Counted from the stretch's first letter, positions 33,706-42,631 are shown. The stretch is DNA of 59,907 nucleotides from Martinezella calliandrae (GCF_030272695.1 NZ_JARFYN010000041.1:1-59907); one strand, 5' to 3'. Numbers and translations are program-made. The notes: generated by a model from the sequence alone, not told the origin.

Positions 33706-35166
33706 CTAAAGCCCCTGATGGGAATGGGGCTCCGTGTCGGGGAATGCAGGAAACTTGTCAAGCAAAGCTGCCACGATCTTCCCGAACCCTATCCCCAGCG
33801 ACGATTTCACCATCAAAACGTCGCCAGGGGCGACCGAGTTGAGCACGAATTCCGAGAGCTCCTCCGTAGTCTCACGATATTCGACATGAACACTTTCCGG
33901 CAGCGCATCCCTCAACGCCGCCATCTCCGGACCTGCCAGCCAGACATGCTCGATGCCGGCGGCCAGCAGCGGACCGGCGAGATTGGCGTGCACTCGCTGG
34001 GCATAATCCCCCATTTCCAACATGTCGCCGAGGATGGCGATCCGCCCGCCCGCTCTGCTGCCGACATTGGCATCTGGCGAGGATGTCGCCAAAAGCGCAA
34101 TAGCCGCGCGCATGGAGGCGGGATTGGCGTTGTAACTCTCGTCGATCAGCGTGAAATAGCCATTGCCGATCGCGCGTCTGTGGCGTTGCCCCCGGCCTTT
34201 TTCCGCCTTCAGCGTCGCCAGCGCATCGATCGCCTTGTCGAGATCGGCTTCGACGAGCATCACGGCGCCGAGAACGGCCAGTGCGTTTTCCGCGATATGC
34301 CGACCGGGCGCGCCGATCGCCACTTCCATCGTCTCGCCGCCAATCGTCAGCCATAGCGTCGAATTCTCTTCGGAGGCGTTGAATTCCGCCAACCGCACGT
34401 CGGCCTTGGCATGCTGGCCGAAACTGTGCACATGCTCGACGCCGGCGGTAAGCGCCGCGCGCTCAAGAAAATCGAACTGGTCGTTGTCGCGGTTGAGGAT
34501 GACATGACCGCCTGGGGCGACGCCGTCGAAAATCTCCGCCTTGGCGGCGGCAATCTCGGTGATGTTCTTGAAATTGCCGAGGTGAGCCGGCGCGATGGTG
34601 GTGATGATGGCCACATGCGGCTGCACCATCTTGGTCAGCGGCCGGATTTCCTCCGGATGGTTCATGCCGATCTCGAAGATACCGAAATCAGTATCCTCGG
34701 GCATACGCGCCAAACTCAGCGGCACGCCCCAATGGTTGTTGAAGGAGGCGACGGAGGCATGCACCTTGCCCGATGGCGACAATGTCCGGCGCAGCATCTC
34801 CTTCGTCGTGGTTTTGCCGACCGAACCGGTGACGGCGATGATGCGCGCCTGTGCGCGCTGGCGGGCGGCAACACCCAGCCTGGCGAGTGCCGCCAACACG
34901 TCGTCGACGACGATCTTCGGCACCGTCAACCGGCCCATCGCCGGCAGCCGCGCCTCGCTGATCACAATCAATGCAGCGCCGTTGGCCATCGCCAGGTTGG
35001 CATAGTCATGGCCGTCGACGCGATCGCCCTTGATGGCGAAGAAAGCCTCGCCCGGCTTGATTGAACGACTATCGATGGAAATCCCAGTCACGCCCTCAGG
35101 CAGCGCTCCAAAAGAGCGGCCCGCAATGGCGGCGATCATGTCTTCCGTTGTCCATAGCCAGCTCAA
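33706..35166 (-). CDS. murF: UDP-MurNAc-tripeptide--D-alanyl-D-alanine ligase
   Basis: MurF attaches D-Ala-D-Ala (made by Ddl, encoded in the same cluster) to complete the pentapeptide. The 486-residue protein has the N-terminal GISIDSRSIKPGEAFFAIKG, the ATP site VTGSVGKTTTKEM (112-124), EIGMNHPEEIRPLTKMVQP, and the C-terminal LIDESYNANPASMRAAI with GDMLEMGD. It overlaps the murE stop by 4 nt, so murE and murF are coupled. Confidence 0.97.
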   Translation of the reverse strand: MSWLWTTEDMIAAIAGRSFGALPEGVTGISIDSRSIKPGEAFFAIKGDRVDGHDYANLAMANGAALIVISEARLPAMGRLTVPKIVVDDVLAALARLGVAARQRAQARIIAVTGSVGKTTTKEMLRRTLSPSGKVHASVASFNNHWGVPLSLARMPEDTDFGIFEIGMNHPEEIRPLTKMVQPHVAIITTIAPAHLGNFKNITEIAAAKAEIFDGVAPGGHVILNRDNDQFDFLERAALTAGVEHVHSFGQHAKADVRLAEFNASEENSTLWLTIGGETMEVAIGAPGRHIAENALAVLGAVMLVEADLDKAIDALATLKAEKGRGQRHRRAIGNGYFTLIDESYNANPASMRAAIALLATSSPDANVGSRAGGRIAILGDMLEMGDYAQRVHANLAGPLLAAGIEHVWLAGPEMAALRDALPESVHVEYRETTEELSEFVLNSVAPGDVLMVKSSLGIGFGKIVAALLDKFPAFPDTEPHSHQGL

Positions 35167-36626
35167 GACCTTCCCTCCTCCAGTGCTTTGCGCAGTTCGG
35201 CATGATCGGAGAAGGGCAGCGTAACGCTGCCGATCGTCTGACCTTCCTCATGCCCCTTGCCCGCAACGATCAGCGTATCGCCGGATTTCAGCATGCCGAC
35301 CGCCTCGCGGATTGCCTTGGCGCGATCGCCGATCTCGGTGGCACAGGGCGCTGCCGCCATGATCTCGGCGCGAATCGCCGCCGGCTCTTCCGAGCGCGGA
35401 TTATCGTCGGTGACGACAACTACATCGGCGAGACGGCAGGCGATTTCGCCCATGATCGGCCGCTTGCCGCGATCGCGGTCGCCGCCGCAACCAAAGACGA
35501 CGATGACGCGGCCGGTGGTGAACGGCCGCACCGAATTCAGCACGTTTTCCAAGGCGTCCGGCTTGTGGGCATAGTCGACATAGGCAAGCGCGCCGTCATG
35601 GGTATGGCCGACAAGCTCCAATCGCCCGGAAGCACCCGCGAGCTTTTCCAGCGCCGCCATGGCAAGCGGTGCGGCAACGCCGGTGGAAATGGCAAGACCC
35701 GCGGCAACGAGCGCATTGGCGATCTGGAAATCACCGGCAAGCGGAATATGAACTTCGAAAATGTCGTCACCGATATGAACTTCGGCGACCTGCTTATGAC
35801 GGAAATGCTCGACGCGCTTCAGCGTCAGGAATTCGCCCTTTCGGCCGACGGTGCGTATATCCTGCCCTGCCTCGCGCGCAGCCGCGATCGCCTGTGCCGA
35901 CCACACATCGTCGGCAAAGATTACCGCCGGCGAGCCCTTCGCTAGCAGATCCCGAAACAGCCGCATCTTGGCTGCCATATAGTCCTCGACCGTCGGATGA
36001 TAGTCCATATGATCGCGGCCGAGATTGGTGAAGGCGGCGGCAGCGAGCCTGACGCCATCAAGGCGGAATTGGTCGAGGCCGTGGCTGGAAGCTTCCATCG
36101 CGGCATGGGTAACACCCTCGTCCGCAAGCTCGGCAAGCAGCTGGTGCAGCGACACCGGATCGGGCGTCGTCAGCGAGCCGTAATCGTTGCGCGTCGGCGA
36201 GACGACGCCGGTGGTGCCGATCATCGCCGCCGGATGACCCGCATGCGCCCAGATCTGACGGGTGAATGACGCCACAGAGGTTTTGCCGGCCGTGCCGGTA
36301 ACGGCGACCATCGTCTCTGGCTGCCTGCCGTAAAGGCGCGAAGCAGCGACGGCGAGGAAACGGCGCGGCTCCGCAACGGTCAAAAGTGGCGCACCGGTGG
36401 CAAGGGCGCCATGGCCGGCGACGACGAGGGAGGCACCACGCGAAACGGCGTCGGCAATGAAACTTGCGCCGTCGGCCTTCGTGCCGGCGACGGCTACGAA
36501 AGCCATGCCGGGAGCAACCTTACGGCTATCGGCGGAAAGGCCTGTTATCTCAAGATCGCCAAGTGTCCCGCCGACTTGTTCGTTGAGTTCCGGAAACGCT
36601 GTTCCGGCAATGTCCCGCAAGTTCAT
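35163..36626 (-). CDS. murE: UDP-MurNAc-dipeptide--meso-diaminopimelate ligase
   Basis: MurE adds the third residue of the stem peptide. The 487 residues have an N-terminal domain opening GLSADSRKVAPGMAFVAVAG, the ATP-binding VTGTAGKTSVASF (109-121), and the C-terminal motif DNPRSEEP beginning at residue 408. DNPR at that place indicates meso-diaminopimelate rather than lysine as substrate, as expected for a Gram-negative wall. The P-loop has A in place of the more usual N (GTAGKTS), a variant also seen in other alphaproteobacteria. It follows ftsI after a 66-bp gap. Confidence 0.97.
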   Translation of the reverse strand: MNLRDIAGTAFPELNEQVGGTLGDLEITGLSADSRKVAPGMAFVAVAGTKADGASFIADAVSRGASLVVAGHGALATGAPLLTVAEPRRFLAVAASRLYGRQPETMVAVTGTAGKTSVASFTRQIWAHAGHPAAMIGTTGVVSPTRNDYGSLTTPDPVSLHQLLAELADEGVTHAAMEASSHGLDQFRLDGVRLAAAAFTNLGRDHMDYHPTVEDYMAAKMRLFRDLLAKGSPAVIFADDVWSAQAIAAAREAGQDIRTVGRKGEFLTLKRVEHFRHKQVAEVHIGDDIFEVHIPLAGDFQIANALVAAGLAISTGVAAPLAMAALEKLAGASGRLELVGHTHDGALAYVDYAHKPDALENVLNSVRPFTTGRVIVVFGCGGDRDRGKRPIMGEIACRLADVVVVTDDNPRSEEPAAIRAEIMAAAPCATEIGDRAKAIREAVGMLKSGDTLIVAGKGHEEGQTIGSVTLPFSDHAELRKALEEGRS

Positions 36627-36692
36627 CGAATATACTTTTCGCCTTCTTGATCAGTCCGCCCCTCGCGAATCGACCCGTGTATTCTTTCACGC

Positions 36693-38447
36693 TTAATAAG
36701 ACACCAGCAAGGCCGAGTTGCCGTTTCCGAAGCTGGGTTGGATTCCGAGGATGGGTGCGGCCCGAGCGATGATATCACGGGCGATCGGCGCTGCCGTATA
36801 GGCCGAGATCGTGCCGCCGTGCTCACCGGTCTTCGGCTCGTCGCAGAAGGTCATGATGACATATTGTGGATTGTCGATCGGGAACGCGGCAAGGAAGGTG
36901 TTGAAATTCAGCGTGTGCGAGTAGCGGCCGTTGACGACCTTGTCAGCCGTGCCGGTTTTGCTGCCGACGTCATAGCCGGGTACACGGGCGGCACGACCTG
37001 ACCCCTTGGAGCCGTTGAAATCGAGCAGGAAGCGGATATCGTCGCTGGTGCTCTTCTTGACGACGATCTTGGCGACCGCATCGGCTTGATCGCGGCTGCG
37101 CGGCAGAAAGGTCGGCTCGATGAGCTTGCCGCCGTTGACGAGAGCCGCACCGGCGACCGCCACCTGCAGCGGCGTGGTGGAGACACCGTGGCCGAAAGAA
37201 ATGGTGATCGAGTTGATCTTCTTCCACACATGCGGCTGGCTCGGCATCTTCACTTCCGGCAGCTCGGTGTTCATCTTGGTGAGCAGGCCCATCTTGGTCA
37301 GGAATTCCTTGTGTGCATCGATGCCCACGAGGTCTGCGATCTTCGCCGTGCCGATGTTGGAGGAATACTGGAAGATTTCAGGGACGGTCAGCACACGATG
37401 CTGGCCGTGGAAGTCGTGAATGGTGAAGCCGCCGATACGGATTGGGTTGGTGGCGTCAAAGGCGTCACGCAGCGTGACCTTGCCGGAATCCAGCGCCATC
37501 GCCATGGTAAAGGTCTTGAACGTCGAGCCCATTTCGAACGTGCCATTCGTCATGCGGTTGAGCCAGCCTTCGGCGGCGCCCTCGTTGGGATTGTTTGGAT
37601 CGAAGTCGGGCGCAGACGCCATTGCCAGCACTTCGCCGGTGCGAGCGTCGAGCACCGCCGCACCCGCACCCTTCGCCTGGAAATTATTGACGGCGTTGAC
37701 GACCGCATCATGGACGATGTCCTGCACGCGCAAGTCGATCGAAAGCTTCACGGGCTGGAGCGGCTGGTTACTGGTCATACCAGCGGCCGCGAGATCGGCG
37801 AGACCCTGGTCGTCGATATATTTCTCCATGCCGGTAACGCCACGATTATCGATGTTGACGTAGCCGAGAATATGGGCGGCGGTCGAGCCACCCGGATAGA
37901 AGCGGCGCTTTTCCGGACGGAAGCCGATGCCGGGAATGCCGAGCGCCAGGATCTGGCTCTGCTGTTTCGGCGTCAACTGGCGGCGAAGCCAGGCGAAATG
38001 CGAGGTTTTGACCGCAAGCTTCCTATAGGTGCCCTTGGCGTCGAGGTCGGGCAGTACGGTGCGCAATTGCTCGACGGCCTCATCGGGATCGATGATCTTG
38101 TTCGGCTCTGCAAACAGCGACACCGTGCGAATATCGGTCGCAAGCAGGGCGCCGTTGCGGTCGATGATGTCAGGGCGTGAGGCCATGAGCCGGTCAGGCG
38201 GCAGAATGCTCGACGTCGTATCCGGCGGCGTCATGGCAAACTCGGCAAGGCGGCCGCCGATGATTAAGTAGACGACGGCGAAGCTCGCGACCAACAGAAC
38301 GACACGGCTCTTGGCCTGATTGGCCTTGCGTTTGCGGGCACCTTCGAAGGTCGAGCCTCTGAAACCGTCATTCGGGCGGTTATTGCCGTCGGTGGAGAAA
38401 TGCGCCTTGCTTTTCAGGACCATGATGCGCGAAAGAAAAGACATCAC
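36693..38447 (-). CDS. ftsI: Division-specific transpeptidase FtsI (PBP3)
   Basis: FtsI crosslinks septal peptidoglycan and works with FtsW. The 584-residue class B penicillin-binding protein has a basic cytoplasmic tail (1-46), one membrane anchor (about 47-66), a dimerisation domain starting near RPDIIDRNGALLATD, and the transpeptidase domain with S308-T-F-K311, S362-S-N and K497-T-G. All three active-site motifs are intact. The ATG at 38447 overlaps the ftsL stop by 4 nt. Confidence 0.97.
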   Translation of the reverse strand: MMSFLSRIMVLKSKAHFSTDGNNRPNDGFRGSTFEGARKRKANQAKSRVVLLVASFAVVYLIIGGRLAEFAMTPPDTTSSILPPDRLMASRPDIIDRNGALLATDIRTVSLFAEPNKIIDPDEAVEQLRTVLPDLDAKGTYRKLAVKTSHFAWLRRQLTPKQQSQILALGIPGIGFRPEKRRFYPGGSTAAHILGYVNIDNRGVTGMEKYIDDQGLADLAAAGMTSNQPLQPVKLSIDLRVQDIVHDAVVNAVNNFQAKGAGAAVLDARTGEVLAMASAPDFDPNNPNEGAAEGWLNRMTNGTFEMGSTFKTFTMAMALDSGKVTLRDAFDATNPIRIGGFTIHDFHGQHRVLTVPEIFQYSSNIGTAKIADLVGIDAHKEFLTKMGLLTKMNTELPEVKMPSQPHVWKKINSITISFGHGVSTTPLQVAVAGAALVNGGKLIEPTFLPRSRDQADAVAKIVVKKSTSDDIRFLLDFNGSKGSGRAARVPGYDVGSKTGTADKVVNGRYSHTLNFNTFLAAFPIDNPQYVIMTFCDEPKTGEHGGTISAYTAAPIARDIIARAAPILGIQPSFGNGNSALLVSY

Positions 38448-38977
38448 TCGTCCACCGATCCGGTTGCGATATTGTCGACTTCTTGTTTCTTGCGCTTTGG
38501 CAAGGGCGGCGCCTTGGCGACCGGACGCGGCGCGGGAGCGGCGGCGACGTCGGCAATCGCCTTCCTGATTTCCGCATCGGTCGTGTCGCCATTCTTCGAC
38601 GCCGCCACGGCATTCTTGCTGCCAGGCGTCTTGGCGCTGCCGCCCTTGGTGCCATCCTTGGTATCGGCAACGATTTCGGGCGGAAGCTGCGAGCGCAGCA
38701 TCGGCAACTCGTTCGGCTGCACGATCGAGGTCGACAGCGTCGGCTGCAGCTTGAGTTCGTCGCTATAATTATTGACCAATCGCTCCAGGCGGTTCGGCTG
38801 CACAACCAGCGCCCAGTCCGCCTTTAGAAGCTCGATCGTGTCCTTTTCCAGCTTGATCTCCGATTCGAGGCGATGAACTTCTTCGAGCTTCAGCTCGGCA
38901 CGATGCTTGATGGTGTAGGTAACGCTGGCCATCGCCGTCATGACGCCAATCAGAACGATGTCAAAAGTCTTCAGCAT
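38444..38977 (-). CDS. ftsL: Cell division protein FtsL
   Basis: A small bitopic divisome protein recognised mostly by position between rsmH and ftsI. The 177 residues have a short N-terminus, one membrane helix (about 5-22, IVLIGVMTAMASVTYTI), a coiled-coil segment (about 28-60, LEEVHRLESEIKLEKDTIEL) and the family-like LLKADWALVVQPNRLERLVN. The C-terminal 80 residues are Lys/Pro/Ala-rich and longer than in E. coli FtsL (121 aa), a common alphaproteobacterial extension. It starts 1 bp beyond the rsmH stop and overlaps ftsI by 4 nt. Confidence 0.92.
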   Translation of the reverse strand: MLKTFDIVLIGVMTAMASVTYTIKHRAELKLEEVHRLESEIKLEKDTIELLKADWALVVQPNRLERLVNNYSDELKLQPTLSTSIVQPNELPMLRSQLPPEIVADTKDGTKGGSAKTPGSKNAVAASKNGDTTDAEIRKAIADVAAAPAPRPVAKAPPLPKRKKQEVDNIATGSVDE

Positions 38978-38978
38978 A

Positions 38979-40004
38979 TCAACCTCCGAGCTTTCCGAGA
39001 CTGGCTAGATTGGGCAGATCGAAGATCGAGAAATCAGCAGCCTCGGCCGGGGCAGCTGTGCGAAGACCGGCGCGCAGCTTGGCCGAACGCGCCCGCGGAT
39101 TGGCCTCTGCCTCGGCTTCGCTGGCTGAAACCATCGACTTGCCGATGGGGTCGAAGGTTGCCAGCCGCTCATGCACCATGGGCATATGACGGGAGCCCGC
39201 GGCGCGGCCGGAGCGATCGGCGAAGAACTTCTTGACGATCCGGTCTTCCAGGGAATGAAAGGTCACGACGACCAGGCGCCCACCCGGCTTCAGGACCCGC
39301 TCGGCGGCAAACAGAGCCTGAGCCAGCTCGCCAAGCTCATCATTGACGAAGACGCGCAGCGCCTGGAAGACGCGGGTTGCCGGATGAATCTTGTCCTTGG
39401 CCTTTCGCGGCGTAACGATCTCGATCAATCCGGCAAGGTCACGGGTGGTAACGAACGGTGCTTCCGCCCGACGCTTTTCGATTGCATGGGCGATGCGCGG
39501 TGCTTGCTTCTCTTCGCCAAGAAAGGCGAAGATGCGAATGAGGTCGGCGAGCTTGGCGCGATTGACGACATCGGCAGCCGATACGCCGCTTGCCGACATG
39601 CGCATGTCGAGCGGGCCATTCTTGCTGAACGAGAAACCGCGTTCGGCCTCGTCGAGCTGCATGGAGGAAACGCCGATGTCCAGCACGACGCCATCAAGCC
39701 CACCCTGCGGCGCGTGGTCTCCAAGCTGCGAAAACTGCGAATGAATGAGAGAAAGACGGCCGGCATTGGCGGCAACCATTGCCTGGCCTGCCGCAATCGC
39801 AGTCGGATCACGATCGAGCGCGATCACATCGGCACCACCGGCCAGAATAGCCGAGGTATAGCCACCGGCACCGAACGTGCCATCTAGAATGAGCTTGCCG
39901 GCGGACGGCGCCAACGCCTCGAGCACCTCGGCAAGAAGAACCGGAATGTGGCGAACCGGTCCGCCACCGGCATCAGTCGAGCCTCCGCCAGGATTCGCCA
40001 CCAT
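38979..40004 (-). CDS. rsmH: 16S rRNA (cytosine-1402 N4)-methyltransferase RsmH
   Basis: RsmH (formerly MraW) methylates C1402 of 16S rRNA. I take the ATG at 40004 (MVANPGGGSTDAGGGPVRHI), which lies 14 bp after the mraZ stop with a GGGGA ribosome site between. The frame is open much further upstream, but that part overlaps mraZ in another frame. The 341 residues show PVLLAEVLEAL, DGTFGAGGYTSAIL (41-54), DGVVLDIGVSSMQLDEAERG and the C-terminal VVTFHSLEDRIVKKFF. It is the second gene of the dcw operon, as in most bacteria. Confidence 0.97.
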   Translation of the reverse strand: MVANPGGGSTDAGGGPVRHIPVLLAEVLEALAPSAGKLILDGTFGAGGYTSAILAGGADVIALDRDPTAIAAGQAMVAANAGRLSLIHSQFSQLGDHAPQGGLDGVVLDIGVSSMQLDEAERGFSFSKNGPLDMRMSASGVSAADVVNRAKLADLIRIFAFLGEEKQAPRIAHAIEKRRAEAPFVTTRDLAGLIEIVTPRKAKDKIHPATRVFQALRVFVNDELGELAQALFAAERVLKPGGRLVVVTFHSLEDRIVKKFFADRSGRAAGSRHMPMVHERLATFDPIGKSMVSASEAEAEANPRARSAKLRAGLRTAAPAEAADFSIFDLPNLASLGKLGG

Positions 40005-40018
40005 TCCGTTTCCCCGTT

Positions 40019-40459
40019 TTATTCCGAGCGCCTGCCCGCCAGCATGCGCTCCTCTCGTGCCTGCGCCTGCAAGGCTTGAAAAGCCTCCGGCTGCCACAAT
40101 TGAAAATGATCCGCCCGCCCGACGAATGTTACCTCGTTGGCGATACCGGTGAAACCGCGGATAAAATCCGTGATCATCAGCCGCCCTTCCGCATCGAGCT
40201 TCATGAAGACCCCGCCCCCGTGAATGAGGAGCGACATCTGGTTCGCCGCCGGCGAAAAAGGATCGTCCGCCGCGATCTGGCGCTCGAACCGATCGAGCAG
40301 ATCGAGACCGCCGACGCTGATCGCCGGGAACACAAAATCCTGGAAGCAATAAAGCTCCTGGATATTGCGCTGCGCCAACACGGAACGGAAGACCGCCGGC
40401 ACGGATACTCGGCCCTTGGCATCTATCCTGTTGGTCGCATTTGACAGGAAGCGGTTCAT
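40019..40459 (-). CDS. mraZ: Transcriptional regulator MraZ
   Basis: MraZ is an AbrB-fold, ring-forming DNA-binding protein that controls the dcw operon in the bacteria studied. Its 146 residues hold the two expected repeats, each with the DXXXR signature: NRIDAKGRVSVPAVF near the start and KLDAEGRLMI in the second half. I use the ATG at 40459 (MNRFLSNATNRID), the usual N-terminus; a GTG at 40471 preceded by GGGAAA is an alternative adding four residues. It is the first gene of the cluster, and its presumed operator array lies about 180-210 bp upstream. Confidence 0.95.
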   Translation of the reverse strand: MNRFLSNATNRIDAKGRVSVPAVFRSVLAQRNIQELYCFQDFVFPAISVGGLDLLDRFERQIAADDPFSPAANQMSLLIHGGGVFMKLDAEGRLMITDFIRGFTGIANEVTFVGRADHFQLWQPEAFQALQAQAREERMLAGRRSE

Positions 40460-40566
40460 GACGCGAAACACCCGTTTCCCATGACATACGGGCGATCATT
40501 TGCCCGCAGACATAGCCAAAATCGGACACAGCTTCGCAAGCCGAAAGAGACAACGCCCTTCCGACA

Positions 40567-40619
40567 CCTCCAGAAAAGGAGGGACCATAGCCTTGCGATG
40601 AATGGGCAATGATTTGCCC
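40567..40619 (-). promoter_or_regulatory. Structured 5' leader of the dcw operon
   Basis: Between the candidate promoter and mraZ lies a leader of about 170 nt with two small hairpins: TTGCCC/GGGCAA arms at 40604-40609 and 40614-40619, and CCTCC/GGAGG arms at 40567-40571 and 40578-40582. Neither has a T-run, so I read them as mRNA leader structures, not terminators. Confidence 0.35.
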
Positions 40620-40635
40620 TTGTGCAGTGTGCTTT

Positions 40636-40670
40636 TGGGATACCATGGGACTATATGGGCGTCAATGGGA
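40636..40670 (-). promoter_or_regulatory. dcw promoter with four MraZ-type boxes
   Basis: On the plus strand TGGG boxes start at 40636 (TGGGA), 40646 (TGGGA), 40656 (TGGGC) and 40666 (TGGGA), each followed by a 5-bp spacer, so the period is exactly 10 bp. This is the TGGGN-N5 array known as the MraZ binding site. Read towards mraZ on the minus strand, a -35 TTGACG (40665-40660) and a weak -10 TATCCC (40642-40637) with a 17-bp spacer coincide with the boxes. Occupancy by MraZ would cover the promoter. Confidence 0.8.
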
Positions 40671-40720
40671 TGAAGCCACGCAGACGTGGCCACAGCCTGA
40701 ATATTCATAAGCTGTTAAGT

Positions 40721-40735
40721 TTAACGAAAGGTTAG
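40721..40735 (-). promoter_or_regulatory. Near-consensus CtrA-type box upstream of the dcw promoter
   Basis: The minus strand reads CTAA - CCTTTCG - TTAA, 7 of 8 bases of the TTAA-N7-TTAA consensus, about 55 bp upstream of the -35 box. A further TTAA lies next to it. It is suggestive only. Confidence 0.3.
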
Positions 40736-40767
40736 GAGCGCCCTGAACCAAGGTGCCAAAACGGTTT

Positions 40768-40785
40768 GTTTTCACGAATGAAAAC
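40768..40785. repeat. Short perfect hairpin between rnpB and the dcw promoter
   Basis: GTTTTCA (40768-40774), loop CGAA, TGAAAAC (40779-40785). On the minus strand it is followed by AAACCGTTTTGG. It lies about 105 bp past the 3' end of rnpB and might end an unprocessed rnpB transcript; the stem is AT-rich and the evidence thin. Confidence 0.35.
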
Positions 40786-40890
40786 GCTTCCCTCGACCGC
40801 AATGGAGAGGCTGAAAAACCGGGCGTCTCAGCGGTCCCAAAAATTGTTTCCACAGGGCAGGCGACGAGCATCGACCTCATCGAAGGATAT

Positions 40891-41293
40891 TTGCCAGTTG
40901 GCCTGTAAGCCGGGTTCTGTATGGCTCCGGCCGAGGCCGGAACGTGGCAGCCATTCATCTTGGACGCCGCTTGCGCGGCGCCTCATGCAACCCACCCGGA
41001 TGACCGGCCCGGAAACAGGCTGGAGCGCTTTCGCGATCCGCGTCATCCCTATTCGGTTTTGCTCCCGGTGGGGTTTACCGTGCCGCCGCTGTTGCCAGAG
41101 GCGCGGTGGGCTCTTACCCCACCCTTTCACCCTTACCCGATCCGAAGACCGGGCGGTTTGCTTTCTGTGGCACTTTCCCTGAGGTTACCCCCGCCGGACG
41201 TTATCCGGCACCGTGTTTCCGTGGAGCCCGGACTTTCCTCACCCCACCGCCTTTCGGCATTGGTGAGGCGCGGCTGCCCGGCCAACTGGCAGG
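40891..41293 (-). ncRNA. rnpB: RNase P RNA (class A)
   Basis: The catalytic RNA that matures tRNA 5' ends. On the minus strand the 5' part carries the near-universal sequence GAGGAAAGTCCGGGCTCC (41240-41223), and the 3' part ends in ACAGAACCCGGCTTA (40920-40906). The closing helix P1 is visible as GCCAGTTGGC at the 5' end (41290-41281) and GCCAACTGGC at the 3' end (40902-40893), ten pairs. The length of about 400 nt is normal for alphaproteobacteria. Exact ends are uncertain by a few bases. It is transcribed towards mraZ, from a promoter that must overlap the 3' end of the oxidoreductase gene or the 60 bp after it. Confidence 0.96.
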
Positions 41294-41356
41294 GCTCCAT
41301 TAGCCGAGAGCGCCGGCAATTGCCACCGAAATATGCGGCTTTTATTTCCCGTCGGC

Positions 41357-42550
41357 TCAAGTGCGGAAATGCGCAGAGAAATCCGTGTGGTAGGCGTCAT
41401 CCTTGATTCGACCTTCCAACAACAATTCGGCGCCGAGCCTGCCGATCTCGTCGGAACTTTTCGCCGCCATTCCGCAACCGCCGGTCAGAACGGCGGCGCG
41501 CGGTGACGACGTGTAACCGATCATCGGATAGCGCGTCGGTGAATAGGAAACGGCACAGGAATTGGTAAAGGCCGACGGACCGGTCACGCTCGGAACCAGT
41601 TCGTCGATAATCCGCGTCAGATGATCGCGCACCTTGTCGCGACCGGTGGTTCGAAACCAGGTGCGGAGTTCCGGCTCGCTGTCGAGCTCGAGATCATCCG
41701 GGTCGCCGCCGATCTTGATATAATATTTCCCGTCCGGGTAGCGGATCGGCGGCAACAGGTAGATGCTGTCGATATCGTCGGGCTTGGAGGATATCAGCGA
41801 TGGCATGGCCGAAAGCGCCTCGGCCTGCGCCTCGCTCACCTCGAAAAATGTCACCGTGCGACCATAAACCCTCATCTGAACGGGCCGCTGCAACAGAACC
41901 TCGGCAATGGAAAAACCGCCGGCGGCGAGGAGAACCTTCTCCGCCCGGAATGTCTCGCCATGCGCCGTGGCGACCGTCACCAGACCGCCCTCGTCTCGGA
42001 TCGAGACAACGGTTTGATTGATGATGCGAGCCCCTGCCTTCTGCGCCAGCAGCGACTGCGCCTTCACCAACCGCCGCGGGCTGATATGGCCTGCGCCGTG
42101 TGGCTCGTAGACGCCTTCGCTGCCTTCAGCGAACGAGAAGAAGGGGAATTTCGCCTTCAGCCCCGCATCGTCCAGGAGTTCCGTCTGGACACCGAGCCGA
42201 GCGGCGGCATCGACGACGTTGTCGACATAGCTATCGGCGCCACCCCGCTTCGGCCCCACCACGAGACAGCCGACCGGTGCAAAGAATTGAATGCCGCTGT
42301 CGCGCTCGATCTCTGCATAGCGGGCGATCGAGCGATTGGCGAGCCGCGCCCAATCGGCATCGGGATCGATGGTGCGGGTGATCCGGCCCTCGTCGTAGTG
42401 ACTGCCGAAGACACCCTGATGGTTTGCGCGGTCTTCAGGCTCATCCGGGCCGATAAGGGCGACGCCGTCCACCTTATTGGCCAGATGGCGGGCGGCAGCC
42501 GCTCCCATCATTCCGCGACCGACGACGATGAACCTGAAATCCGCAGCCAT
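41357..42550 (-). CDS. FAD-dependent oxidoreductase (DAO / sarcosine oxidase-like)
   Basis: A 397-residue flavoenzyme of the D-amino-acid-oxidase superfamily. The FAD-binding start FRFIVVGRGMMGAAAARHLA (6-25) is followed by a GVFGSHYDEGRITR segment like the flavin-attachment region of monomeric sarcosine and N-methyltryptophan oxidases. The C-terminal YTSSPRAAVLTGGCGMAAKS resembles the second flavin motif, GGCGMAAK standing where GFSGHGFK is usual. The substrate is probably an N-methyl or secondary amino acid, but the active-site sequence is not decisive. It stands alone upstream of rnpB. Confidence 0.85.
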   Translation of the reverse strand: MAADFRFIVVGRGMMGAAAARHLANKVDGVALIGPDEPEDRANHQGVFGSHYDEGRITRTIDPDADWARLANRSIARYAEIERDSGIQFFAPVGCLVVGPKRGGADSYVDNVVDAAARLGVQTELLDDAGLKAKFPFFSFAEGSEGVYEPHGAGHISPRRLVKAQSLLAQKAGARIINQTVVSIRDEGGLVTVATAHGETFRAEKVLLAAGGFSIAEVLLQRPVQMRVYGRTVTFFEVSEAQAEALSAMPSLISSKPDDIDSIYLLPPIRYPDGKYYIKIGGDPDDLELDSEPELRTWFRTTGRDKVRDHLTRIIDELVPSVTGPSAFTNSCAVSYSPTRYPMIGYTSSPRAAVLTGGCGMAAKSSDEIGRLGAELLLEGRIKDDAYHTDFSAHFRT

Positions 42551-42631
42551 GTTATCTCCCTCACAAATGACCGCGAACTCGATAACATGGAAAGCAACTG
42601 CGCCCTACCCGCATTCCTCCCGAAAGCACCG

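Noticed and set aside
40496..40708. A 70-codon minus-strand ORF across the dcw promoter
   Set aside because: It would be translated from upstream of the predicted promoter and spans the MraZ boxes and leader hairpins; no coding signal.
40828..41406. Several open frames across the rnpB region
   Set aside because: The region is clearly RNase P RNA by its conserved sequences and P1 helix; the frames are accidental.
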